DNA of 64,000 bases, taken from the NCBI GenBank assembly GCA_964390495.1, contig CAYMIN010000001.1, forward strand, positions 242,917 to 306,916, written 5' to 3'. Below, piece by piece: positions 45,373-55,300 of the stretch. Under the pieces are notes generated by a model. That model saw only the letters and a list, made by a program, of their open reading frames with translations, searched no databases and was not told where the DNA came from. The number at the start of each line of letters is the position of its first letter. The first letter of the stretch is position 1. This stretch comes from UBA11051 sp964390495 (GTDB lineage Bacteria > Armatimonadota > Zipacnadia > Zipacnadales > UBA11051). The position numbers and the translations under genes are program-made.

Positions 45373-48255
45373 TCAGCCGCCTTCTGCCAACGCGTAACGG
45401 CCCATCTCAGGCAGCGCAAGTAGTGTGCCAGCCTCCGCCTCGTGTAGCGTCGCGCCCTCGGAACCGGCTGTCACAGCAGTAAGCCGCCAGGGCAGAACCA
45501 GCTTGAGCGGCCCCTCACCCGTGTAATTGACTGCCACGCCGGCGGCGGTCCTGCCTAACTCCAGAGCGGCGAAATCTCCCTCAGCAACCTCGATACCGGC
45601 GGCGCGCAGACGGCTGCCGTTAAGGCAGATGAGCTGCCGCAATTCGCCCTCGGCGGTGAAGGCTGCTGCGAATAGCAGGGCATCGGTCGCGCCGCGCTCC
45701 CAGGAGGCGCGGGTTGCCTCGGCCTCGCTTCTGGCGATGAAATCATACTCCCCGCTTGCCGTGGCGACATGCCAGCCGAGATAACCCGCGCCGGGCTGTA
45801 AGGCTGAAGCCTGCCTGAGGCGCGACTGCTCGCGGTAGGCCTCAAAGAGTCCGGCATAGAGAGTTTCCCGAGCCTGCCGCCGGACGACCAGCATCGTCAT
45901 GCGCTCGGTCGGTAGATAACCGTAGCCTGCCGCGGCCACAACGGTAGTTCCACCGGCACCCAACATGCGCAGAACCGCCGTCTGATTATCGGTCTGCCAG
46001 CGGGCCTGCCAGACTTCATCGGTGGGTGCGGCACGGACCTGCTCCAGTATCGAGTAGTCGGGCTGCTTCATGTTGAGGCCGTCGTAGGGGGCCATGTCCA
46101 GGGCGGTGTGGAACTGGCCCGGACAGCGCCAGTGCCAGGCGTAACCCTCATCGCGGTCAGAAGCCGCGCTGAAGAAATCCACGAGGAAGCTGCCGTCAGC
46201 CGCAAGCAGTACGGTGCGGCGGTGCTGCAGATGAGAGGGCTGGTAGGTGGCGGCACTGATTGCCTTCAGCGCCGGTCCGTCGCTGAAGAACTCGGTGCGG
46301 CCCTCGGCAGGCAGCGGGGCCATGGTGTTGTGGCCGCCGGGGGCGTAGTAGAAGGGATAGCGAGTGTACTCGGCCACATCCAGGTCGGGCGCGATAGTCT
46401 CGCCATTGGCCCAGACAAGAAGCTGCATGGTATCGGAATGCCCATGCCCCGCGCCGCGCTGGGAGCCGTAATCAAGCACGGCCACCACCTGGTCAGGCAA
46501 GGCCTCGGCATCGGAGCGCAGATACGCCCAGCCCGGCCCCCGTAGGTCCATACTGTCGAGTAGCGGCCGGTTGTCGGGGTCGAAGATCGGGTCACCGTAG
46601 ATCTGATAGACCGTCTTGAGCCAGGGATTGATATTGAGCCCGCCGCCGCGGCCGTGAGAGTAGGAGCGGTTGTCATTGATCAGGGGCAGGCTGCCATCGG
46701 GGAAGCTGCCCTTGACCCAGATCTCGTAGGCGCGCTTCAGATTCCTGTCGCCAAAGTTGTGGTGGTAGATATCCAGGCCGAGGTACTTCTGGGCGAGGTT
46801 GGCCGGCGCGTAGATGCCGTGGGCGACCATGTTGTGATAGCCCCAGGTCTTCTCCCGCCACATGCCGTCATCGTCGAAGAGATACTGGATGGTGCGGCCC
46901 ATGGAGTAGTTGACAGCATGATAAACGGCCTGCTTGTCGCCGAACAGCAGTCCGCTGAGCAGTCCCTGATAGGCGCCGGCGCTGATGTAGTTGCCGGTGT
47001 AGGAGCCGGGCTGCTGGGGCGGTCCGGTGCCGGTGCCGAGGTAGTTTCTCAGCGTCTGGCGGTCCGCCTCAGTCCAAACGCTGCTGTCGTAAGTCAGGTC
47101 ATAGTAGTTCATACAAATGCTTTTGAGCGTTATGTTTTTCCAGAGCGTATTGCTCATGCCGCCGCCGAACATGACCGAGGGATAGTCGCGCACCGTCTGA
47201 CAGAATAGTAGCGCCCTGCGCCTGACCTCGGCGGCGTACCTATCATCGCCGGTGTAGCTGTAGGCTAAACCACACTTGGCAACCTGCTGGTAGAACCAGA
47301 CCGAGTATTTGTCTATCCAGGCATTGGTAGTGCGCTCGTTGATGACGTTCTTCTGGCACTTGTCACACCAGCGGTAGTCGGGGCGCTGGGAATCGAATTT
47401 CAAAACAACCTCGGGATGGACATCGCAGGTATAGTAGCAGCCGCCGACAGCGCGGTCACCGACCGGTAGATGATAAGGCCTATCCTGCCACTCGGCGATG
47501 GCGGCGTCGGCCTCTGCGATGATCTCGGCGGCGACTGCGGGGTCCTGCTGATACGCAGCGCGGCGCTGGGCCACCTGCTCGGGAGTGAGCTTGATGAAGG
47601 GGTGGCGAACCTCGAAGTCGGGAATCTCAATCGGGTTGGCTATCGGTACCGCAACCGCAGGCACCGGCAAGAGCGCGTGCAAGGTATATCCGCTGGTGGC
47701 CTCGACAACGTGAAAGTCGTCAACCAGGACGTCCGCCGAGCCGCCGACCGCGAAGCCGACGCCGGTAATCTCATCGCCAACCTGGAGCTGGGGCTTGAAG
47801 TAAAAGCCGCTAAAACGGCCCAAAACGTGCTGATAGCCGTGGGTCCAGTAGTAACCGGAGTTGGCAATGGCGTGGTGCCACCGGCCCTGAGCGTCGCGGA
47901 GGGCGAACTTGGCGGTCGCTCCCACCTCGGGCCGGAAAGCGCAGGTCACGAAGGTGAGCGGATTGAGGGTGAAGGCGGCCTCGCGCCAGATGAAGGTGCC
48001 TTGCCGACCGGGAAGACGCAAACAGGCCTCGCCATAGAACTTGTCGCTTGTCTCAACGGCAGCCGGGCCGTTGTCCACCGTCCAGCCGGTGGCGTCCTCG
48101 AGGGGGAAGCTGTAAAGGATGCGGTCCTGGTCGGTAAGCCCCGGCTCCAGGTGGCCTTCGGTGATCCAATCGTCGCCGAGGCCCTCCTCCGGCAAGCCGG
48201 CCCAGGCACAGGCGGATAAGGTAAGCAGTATCACGGCGATCAGGGCCTGCTTCAT
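45373..48255 (-). CDS. Secreted heparinase II/III-like protein, lipoprotein candidate
   Basis: A 960-aa protein. The ATG at 48255 has AGGAGG 7 nt upstream and gives MKQALIAVILLTLSACAWAG; the frame stays open to 48486 but the extra 77 residues look like shadow sequence. LSAC is a possible lipobox (Cys16), but AWA-G is an equally good signal-peptidase-I site. About 30-200 is a beta-sandwich (carbohydrate-binding-like). CDVH and CDKC, 14 residues apart, resemble a zinc ribbon near 275-300. About 210-560 is the helical toroid; near 600 the beta-sheet domain shows GHGHSDTMQLLVWANGE and APGGHNTM, the strongest heparinase II/III match in the window. It is the last gene of a minus-strand set of three, 382 bp after the previous one. 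Confidence 0.86.
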   Translation of the reverse strand: MKQALIAVILLTLSACAWAGLPEEGLGDDWITEGHLEPGLTDQDRILYSFPLEDATGWTVDNGPAAVETSDKFYGEACLRLPGRQGTFIWREAAFTLNPLTFVTCAFRPEVGATAKFALRDAQGRWHHAIANSGYYWTHGYQHVLGRFSGFYFKPQLQVGDEITGVGFAVGGSADVLVDDFHVVEATSGYTLHALLPVPAVAVPIANPIEIPDFEVRHPFIKLTPEQVAQRRAAYQQDPAVAAEIIAEADAAIAEWQDRPYHLPVGDRAVGGCYYTCDVHPEVVLKFDSQRPDYRWCDKCQKNVINERTTNAWIDKYSVWFYQQVAKCGLAYSYTGDDRYAAEVRRRALLFCQTVRDYPSVMFGGGMSNTLWKNITLKSICMNYYDLTYDSSVWTEADRQTLRNYLGTGTGPPQQPGSYTGNYISAGAYQGLLSGLLFGDKQAVYHAVNYSMGRTIQYLFDDDGMWREKTWGYHNMVAHGIYAPANLAQKYLGLDIYHHNFGDRNLKRAYEIWVKGSFPDGSLPLINDNRSYSHGRGGGLNINPWLKTVYQIYGDPIFDPDNRPLLDSMDLRGPGWAYLRSDAEALPDQVVAVLDYGSQRGAGHGHSDTMQLLVWANGETIAPDLDVAEYTRYPFYYAPGGHNTMAPLPAEGRTEFFSDGPALKAISAATYQPSHLQHRRTVLLAADGSFLVDFFSAASDRDEGYAWHWRCPGQFHTALDMAPYDGLNMKQPDYSILEQVRAAPTDEVWQARWQTDNQTAVLRMLGAGGTTVVAAAGYGYLPTERMTMLVVRRQARETLYAGLFEAYREQSRLRQASALQPGAGYLGWHVATASGEYDFIARSEAEATRASWERGATDALLFAAAFTAEGELRQLICLNGSRLRAAGIEVAEGDFAALELGRTAAGVAVNYTGEGPLKLVLPWRLTAVTAGSEGATLHEAEAGTLLALPEMGRYALAEGG

Positions 48256-48637
48256 GCGTCTGCCTCCTGGCAACGACCACTCGGGCTGGAAAGCCCGAGC
48301 TACGCGATACAACGGCAACGCTTGGGCCGGATGGGGACCCCAGACATCCCCCATTCGGCCCCTCCTGACGGCAACACCAACGGCGACGGCAACGGCCAAC
48401 GACTGGGCCGGATTCTCGGCGGAAGCTAGCGCTTCCGCCTCATATGCGGCCCCTCCGAAGGACCCAACGGCAACGGTCGCGCTCACCCTAGCCGTGTCTC
48501 AAGGGGAGAGGGAACAACAGCAACGCAACGGCTGTCGGGCTGGAAAGCCCCGCCTTCGCTGAAATTACGGCGCGCAAGGCCGAGCTGCGCGGGAATGGTT
48601 GAGAGCACACAAGCCACAGCCCAGCTAATGCCTCGGG
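48256..48637. other. Intergenic region with REP-like and GGAGGGGCC repeats
   Basis: A 382-bp spacer with one full REP-like hairpin (48281-48307), one degenerate copy (48534-48553), and two reverse-complement copies of the GGAGGGGCC motif (near 48357 and 48445). No gene is supported; open frames here are low-complexity Ala/Thr/Val readings of the repeats. Confidence 0.5.
48281..48307. repeat. REP-like hairpin (copy)
   Basis: TCGGGCTGGAAAGCCCGAGC followed by TACGCGA, the reverse orientation of 40619-40646 with one extra A in the loop. Confidence 0.65.
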
Positions 48638-51600
48638 CTAGTGGCCCGCTAACCTGGTACCAGCCTCTTGGGGCAGGCTGAGCGTGACTGCGCCCGTCGC
48701 TGTCACCTTGTAGGTGGCCGGGCTAACCTGGGTGACGTTCGCCGCCTGTGGCCAGACCACTTCGTCGCCTACCCCGTAATCATAGACATCAAACCAGGTG
48801 CCGACCGGGAACTCGGCCTCCAGCTTCTCGGCCGGGCATTCAGGATGCACCTGGCTATCAATGATCGCCTGATCGCGCACCCCAATAAGACGGTATTCGG
48901 CCGTACGGTCAGCATTGACCAGGCGCGCGCCGTGGTAGTACCGCCAGCGGCTCAGGCGAAACGGCGTCGCAGTCTTCACGCTATGGTCGTCATGCCCGGT
49001 CACCTTGCCAGTACCGATGCGGGAGTCGAACTCCAGACGCAACTGGGCCGCGCCGCCCACGGCTTCGGCTGCCAGAACCTTATAAGCGATGCGGCGGACC
49101 GGGTTGGTGAGGTAGATATAGCTGCCCACCAGGCCTGCGAGATTAGTCGGGGCCGGTGAGACGGTGATGGTCTCGGTCGCGCGGTCCACGGCGGTGATCT
49201 CGGCCCGGTACTCGGCCTGTGGCATGGTCACCCCTACGCCCTGTTTGGTGAGCCGAGTGCCACCGACCAGCACGGCGCTCTCAACCACGCCGTCGCGCTC
49301 GCGCCACAGCCCGAACCTGCCGGCGAACCCAAATCCGCCCTCGGCACTGCGCGGTACCGTCCCATCGGCGGAGGCGAAGATGGTATCGGTGCGGCCGTCG
49401 GCCAGCTCGATGACGCATCCGTAAGGGGCGAAGCCGGCTTCATCATCTCCCGAGAGTTCCAGCGGTCGTACCGACTTGATGACCGGCTCGGCGTTGTACA
49501 GCTCCATGACATTGGTGACCTGGGTCTTGGTGGGCGGCTCCGCCTGATTGTGCAGAAGTACCCATTTCATCTCGTAAGGCGAGGCGCCGGCGGGAGACTT
49601 GCCGTCACAGATGGCAACCTCTGTGCCCTCGGCCCTGGGGACCGTCATGCGAAAGTGCAGGCCACCGGCATCCTTGAGGGCCCAGTCAGCCCACCACGGG
49701 TTTTCGGAGGTCCCGCGCTGAACATTGTAGAGGTGCGCCAAGGCGAACTTGAGGCCGCGCCAGCCGTAGGTCGCGTGTTTGGAGCAGCCGTTGGCCTTGA
49801 GCCACTCGGGATCACCGTAGGGCACCTCGGGTCCGGCGACGGTGCCGCCCTGCTCGGTCAGGTCAATTCCGCCGGTGGTGAAGTCGCCCTCCTGGGCGTG
49901 GAAGGACCACCAGTGCTCTTCACCGCCGTGGATGCGGTAGAGGTCCAGGCAATAGAACTGGTCGTCGGCCACGTCCACCAGCGCGAGCATGCGGCGCTGC
50001 CAGGAGTCGGGCAGGAGCTGGTAGCCGGCACCTTCATCAACCTGGTCACTGAAGCCGCGAGCGAAGGCTTCGGAGATATGCAGCGGACCGGCGTCGGCGA
50101 ATAGTTGCGAGGTGGCGGTCATCTGCACGTAGGGGAACTGGCGGGCCAAGTTATGAGTGGTCCAACAGGCCTCCCAGTAGCCCCAGTTGCGCGGATAGCC
50201 CATCTGGCCCAGGATCTCGCTTTTGTGGGCGTCGAGGCCGATGTGCATGATGTCGTCGTGAGTGTGGCTGCGGGCGTGTCCGTAGAAGATCCAGAAGGCG
50301 CGCTTGGCGGCACCCTCGCCACTGCGCAGTATCCCCAGACCGTAGCCGTCCTGCAGGCAGCTTCGATCGTTCCAGTCATCCGGCCAGTTTGCCGCCGCCT
50401 CTTCAACCTGCTCGCGCGTGTAGGGGAAATCCGAGGAAGGTTGCCAGCCCGGGAGCTTAGCCAGCGCCCAGGCGAACTTGGGGTCCTGAGTGACCTTGTA
50501 GATGTGCTCAAAAGCGGGAGTATTGGCGCTGTGCCAGGTCTTTCTCTCTTGCTCAAGGTACTGCGGGAAGCCGCCATTATAGCCGCGTCCGGCGGTATCG
50601 TCGCCGATCTTGGGATAGGTGCGGTCTATGGTCACGGTGTCCATGGCGAAATCGAAGATATTGTGGTAGCGCCGGCTCTTGGTCAGATCGGGATACCTGT
50701 CTTCGGGATAGACCTCGGGTCGCATTTGTCGCAGATGCTCAACCGACTCGATGATAGGGGCCAGGGAGCGGAGGTGATGGCCGTTGTAGTTGCCGGTGGC
50801 CTCATAGGGGGCGCCATCGCGGAAGTAGGTGTTGGGGACAAAGATGCACATCATGCCGGGGCCGTCATAGAGCCAGTCCATGAACTCATCGCCGCGCCGG
50901 TAGTTGAGGCACTCCGCAATTCGCACCATGCCCATCTGGGGAGAAGGCTGGTTGGAGCTGGTCGCCCCATCAAGCGCCCCTTGCATCCACACGGCGAAGA
51001 GATTTTCCTCGATGAAGCGGCGCACGTCCTCGTGGGTCTTGATGTCTGTGAAGCCTCTGGACTGCAAAAACGGGATTATCTCCGGGTCTTTGTCCAAGTC
51101 CGGCCAGATCATGTCATAGGCTTCGGCATAATTGCTCTGGTATGGTGGCTGACTGATGGAGTATATCGTGAAGCCGGTTCCGCCGAGGCACGGTCCCTCA
51201 CTGAAGGGCGCAGGGCCGAGCCGGTCAACCTGAGTGCGACGGTTGCGATGGCGGTGCTGCGTCATGGTGGCCAGGTAGGCGTACTCAGCGGCAATCCGGC
51301 ACATCGCCACCAGGCACTTGTGCAGATAGCGCACTTCACCGGTGCCAACATAAGCCCGGGCGCACTGCGGAGCCACGCCCAAGGCCACATGACAGTATTG
51401 CTGGCAGAGCTCGGCGATGAAGCCGTACTTGTTGCCGCCATACTCACAGGCCCCGCCGATGCCATCGTCCGGGAACTCCCCGCTGGTGAAGTCGTCATTG
51501 GCGAAATCGTTGGAGGGGTACTTCTCATGGCCCACCGGACACTCGATCTTCCAGTCAAAGGGGACCTGGCTGTTCTTGCCCCATGGATAGAAGGCCCGAG

Positions 51601-52201
51601 ACTTGTAGATTTCGGTGCCGTGTACGGGGCAGCCGTCGCTGACATTGACCCAGTGCCATCGCGGGATTGTGGAATCCGGCTGCATCGCCCAGATTTCCTC
51701 ATCGCTCAGCGCCAACCACCTGTCCGCACCTGCCGATCCCTGGAGGGCCTGCTTCATCTGCTCCGTGGTGATGGTTTGGCTCTCTTTCAGCTCGGGCAGC
51801 TCCTCACCCAGCGGCCAGCGGCGGGGAAGCTGCACGCCCTTGAACTCGCGGAACTGGCGCAGGTCCTCAAATGACCATATCTGTATCGAAATGGTGATTT
51901 CGCCGGCGGGATGGGCGAACACGATGTCGGCCTGGTCGGCGGGCTTGAGGCTGCGGAAATAGTACTTGCGCAAGTCCGACCTGGCCGGCAGGGGCGTGCG
52001 ATCGAGCAGCGTGATACTATCCGGACAGGTGATTTTGATCTCCGGAGCAGCGGCGGGCACTTTCAGTGCCACCATGAAGAGACGATCCACACCGATAATG
52101 TCCGGCTGATAAGCAATCGGGCCTTCATTCTGCCCATGAGCCGGCAGAGACAGTAACAGACACAGTAACGGCACCATCGTGACCAGCAAGTCCCAGCGCA
52201 T
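48638..52201 (-). CDS. Secreted heparinase II/III-like protein, tandem paralogue A
   Basis: A 1187-aa protein. The ATG at 52201 gives the signal peptide MRWDLLVTMVPLLCLLLSLPAHGQ; a longer frame to 52291 has no better start. Domains are an N-terminal beta domain (about 30-130), a Cys/His cluster (GCPVHG and CPVGHEKYPSNDF, about 200-240), a helical toroid, and the beta-sheet domain with YGHARSHTHDDIM near 645-652 and YRIHGGEEHWWSFH. The C-terminal 250 residues carry a beta-sandwich ending WFDVYDYGVGD. It is close to the neighbour at 52381-55938 along its whole length, and more distant from the protein at 1030-4650, which shares the PSNDF and VGRY-type ITN blocks. The likely role is cleavage of an acidic polysaccharide outside the cytoplasm. 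Confidence 0.85.
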   Translation of the reverse strand: MRWDLLVTMVPLLCLLLSLPAHGQNEGPIAYQPDIIGVDRLFMVALKVPAAAPEIKITCPDSITLLDRTPLPARSDLRKYYFRSLKPADQADIVFAHPAGEITISIQIWSFEDLRQFREFKGVQLPRRWPLGEELPELKESQTITTEQMKQALQGSAGADRWLALSDEEIWAMQPDSTIPRWHWVNVSDGCPVHGTEIYKSRAFYPWGKNSQVPFDWKIECPVGHEKYPSNDFANDDFTSGEFPDDGIGGACEYGGNKYGFIAELCQQYCHVALGVAPQCARAYVGTGEVRYLHKCLVAMCRIAAEYAYLATMTQHRHRNRRTQVDRLGPAPFSEGPCLGGTGFTIYSISQPPYQSNYAEAYDMIWPDLDKDPEIIPFLQSRGFTDIKTHEDVRRFIEENLFAVWMQGALDGATSSNQPSPQMGMVRIAECLNYRRGDEFMDWLYDGPGMMCIFVPNTYFRDGAPYEATGNYNGHHLRSLAPIIESVEHLRQMRPEVYPEDRYPDLTKSRRYHNIFDFAMDTVTIDRTYPKIGDDTAGRGYNGGFPQYLEQERKTWHSANTPAFEHIYKVTQDPKFAWALAKLPGWQPSSDFPYTREQVEEAAANWPDDWNDRSCLQDGYGLGILRSGEGAAKRAFWIFYGHARSHTHDDIMHIGLDAHKSEILGQMGYPRNWGYWEACWTTHNLARQFPYVQMTATSQLFADAGPLHISEAFARGFSDQVDEGAGYQLLPDSWQRRMLALVDVADDQFYCLDLYRIHGGEEHWWSFHAQEGDFTTGGIDLTEQGGTVAGPEVPYGDPEWLKANGCSKHATYGWRGLKFALAHLYNVQRGTSENPWWADWALKDAGGLHFRMTVPRAEGTEVAICDGKSPAGASPYEMKWVLLHNQAEPPTKTQVTNVMELYNAEPVIKSVRPLELSGDDEAGFAPYGCVIELADGRTDTIFASADGTVPRSAEGGFGFAGRFGLWRERDGVVESAVLVGGTRLTKQGVGVTMPQAEYRAEITAVDRATETITVSPAPTNLAGLVGSYIYLTNPVRRIAYKVLAAEAVGGAAQLRLEFDSRIGTGKVTGHDDHSVKTATPFRLSRWRYYHGARLVNADRTAEYRLIGVRDQAIIDSQVHPECPAEKLEAEFPVGTWFDVYDYGVGDEVVWPQAANVTQVSPATYKVTATGAVTLSLPQEAGTRLAGH

Positions 52202-52380
52202 TGCTATCACCATCCTCAGTATGAGAGTTCTAGCTAGTAACTTCGCTACGCGTGCCGTTTGGCCTGCGTAAATAGTGGCGGTCTGCTGCAAAAACTCGGC
52301 AGGGCAGCGGCTAGGCTCAGGTCGGACAAACAGGTGCGAGGTTCGAGGCGGCCCATCGTTTGCTGGATTGCCTAGCAGCC

Positions 52381-55300
52381 CTAATCGCTCCCTGATGCGG
52401 CCTTGGCATCCTTCGGGAGACTGAGGGTGAACTTGTCCGTGGCAGTGACTTGATAGGCCGACGACCGGACCCGGCTAAGGCTGGCCGTCTGCGGCCAGAC
52501 GACCCGGTCCCCGACCCCATAGTCATAGACCTCGAACCAGGTATCAACCGGAAACTCGGCCGCCAGCTTGTCGGCATCGAGGTCCGGATGCACGCCGGCG
52601 TCAATCAGGGCGAACCCGGCACTCTGGACCCCGGCCAGGCGATACTCGGCGGTGGCGTCGGCATTCACAAGCCGCGCACCATGATAGTAGCGATAGTGGC
52701 TGAGGTGGAACGGTGTCGAGGTGAGCAGCTTCGGCCCGTCAAGGCCCATTACCTTGCCGGTGCCGATGCGGGAATCGAACTCCAGCCGCAGCTCTGCGCC
52801 CTCGGCCAGCTCTCTGGCCTCAAGGACCTTATAAGCGATGCGACGCACCGGATTGGTTATGTAGAGGTAGTTGCCGACCAAGGCGGCCGGATTGGAGGGC
52901 GCAGGCGACACCGTGATCGTCTCGGTCGCGCGGTCCACCCGGGTGATTTCACCACGGTACTCACCGCTTGGCTGGGTGATGCCAACTCCATTCTTCATCA
53001 GCCTGGTGCCGCCGACCAAGGACAGCGAGGTCGGCACACCGTTTGCCTCAGAATACAAGCCGAAGCGGCCGGCGAACTCAAAGCCGCCCGGGGCCGTGTG
53101 CACAGTGTCGGCATCGGCGGCGGCGAAGATGGTATCGGTCCGGCCATTGTTCAGCTCGACAACGCACCCATAAGCGCCAAAGCCGGCTTCGTCGCCTCCG
53201 GAGACCTCCAGCGGTCGCACCGACTTGATCACCGGCTGGCCCTTGTACAACTCCATGACATTGATGACCTGGGTTCGAATGGGCGTTTCAGCCTGTTTGT
53301 GCAGCAGCACCCACTTCATTTCGTAGGGATCGCCGCCGGCCGGTGAGGTGCCGTCACTGATGATCACCTCGGCACCCTCGGCCTCGGGGATGGTCATGCG
53401 CAAGTGCAGGCCGTCGGCGTCCTGCAGCGCCCAATCAGACCACCACGGGCCCTGGGGCTTGCCGCGCTGGACGTTATAAAGGTGGGCAAAAGCGAACTTC
53501 AGACCGCGCCAGCCGTAAGTCGAGTGCAGCGAACAGCCGTTGGCCTTGAGCCACTCGGGATCGCCATAGGGCACCTCGGGTCCGGCAACGGTGCCGCCCT
53601 GTTGCTCAGTCAGGTCAATCCCGCCGGTGGTGAATTCGCCCTCCTGGGCGTGGAAAGACCACCAGTGCTCCTCGCCACCGTGGATGCGGTAGAGGTCCAA
53701 GCAGTAAAACTGGTCGTCGGATACATCCACAATCGCCAACATGCGGCGCTGCCAGTCGTCCGCTGAGACCTGATAGCCCTCACCGCTGCTGACCTTGTCA
53801 GTGAAGCCGTGAGCCAGGGCCTCGCAAACGTGCACGGGGCCGGCATCGCTGAAGAGCTGGGAGGTAGCGGTCATCTGTACGTAGGGGAACTGGCGGGCCA
53901 GATTGTGAGTGGTCCAGCAGGCCTCCCAGTAACCCCAGTTGCGGGGGTAGCCCATGTGCGCCAGGATCTCGGACTGGTAGGCATCAAGGCCGATCTGCAT
54001 GATGTCATCGTGGGTGTGACCGCGGGCCCGGCCGTGCATCATCCACAGCGCCCGCTTGTTATCGCCCTGGCCGCTGCGCAGCATCGCCAGACCGTAGCCA
54101 TCCTGGAGGCAGCTTCCGTCATTCCAATCATCGGGCCATTGGGCGGCGGCGGCCTCAATCTGCTCGCGGGTGTAAGCGAACTCCACCGAGGGCTGCCAGC
54201 CGGAATGATTGACTAGCGCCCAGGCGAACTTGGGATCTTTGAAGATCTTGTAAGCGTGCTCGAAGGCCGCAACACCGCCGTTCTGCCAGCGGATCTTGCC
54301 GGACTTGGCGTATCGTGGGTAACCGCCCCCATCGCCGACCTTGGGATAGGTGCGGTCAATGTTGACGGTGTTCATGGAGAAGTCGAAGATACTGTGGTAG
54401 CGGCGGCTCTTGCTGAGATTGGGATACTTATCGTCGGGATAGACCTGCGGGCGCATTTCGCGGAGGTGCTCGACTGACTCGACGATAGGGCCGATGGCCG
54501 TCACATGCATGCCATTGTAGCCGCCGGTGGATTCGTAAGCAGCACCGTCGCGGAAGAAGGTATTGGTCACGAAGTAACGCATCTTGCCGGCGCCGTCGTA
54601 GAGCCAGTCCATGAACTCGTCACCGCGCCGGTAGTTGAGACACTCGGCCATCCGCGCCAGTCCACGCTGGGCATAGGGTTCGTTGGAGGAAGTGGCTCCG
54701 TCCATCGCGCCCTGCATCCACACGGCGAAGAGGTTGTCCTCGATGAAGCGCCGCACGTCCTCGTGGGTCTGCACGTCAAAGCCCTTGCTCTGCAGGAAGG
54801 GGATGATTCTGTCGTCGCGGTCAATGGCCGGGAAGATCTTGTCATAGGCCTCGGCGTTGGACCATTGCGGCCCGGGCTGGCCGATATGATACTCGGTGAA
54901 GCCGCTGTGGGCCAAAAACGGCCCATCCGCGAAGCGACGCGGACCGAGGCGGCGCTCATTGCCCCAGATCTCGCTGATGTAGCGGTGGTGAGTCATGGTG
55001 GCAAGGTAGGAGTACTCTTCCGCCAGACGGCAGAGGATGACCAGGGCCTTGTGGACAAACTCGACGTCGCCGGTGGCCAGATAGCCATCAGCGCAGGCCG
55101 GAGCGATAGTCAGCGCCCTGCGGCAGTACTCGCGGCAGAGCTCGGCGATGAAGTGGTAGGCCTCGTTTTTGTAGATACAGCCGCTGGTAATCCCGTCATC
55201 GGGAAACTCACCACTGGTGAAATCGTCGTTAACGAAATCGTTGGAGGGATACTCCTCATTGCCGATCGGGCAGCGCACTTTCCAGGTGGCAGGTATCAGA

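Noticed and set aside
50105..51874. A 589-codon plus-strand frame opposite the heparinase-like gene 48638-52201
   Set aside because: It is the antisense of a well-supported gene in GC-rich DNA; composition is Val/Gly/Ala/Arg-rich with no domain, and similar long antisense frames lie opposite most large genes here (5852-7060, 20246-21313, 24098-25246, 54505-55959).
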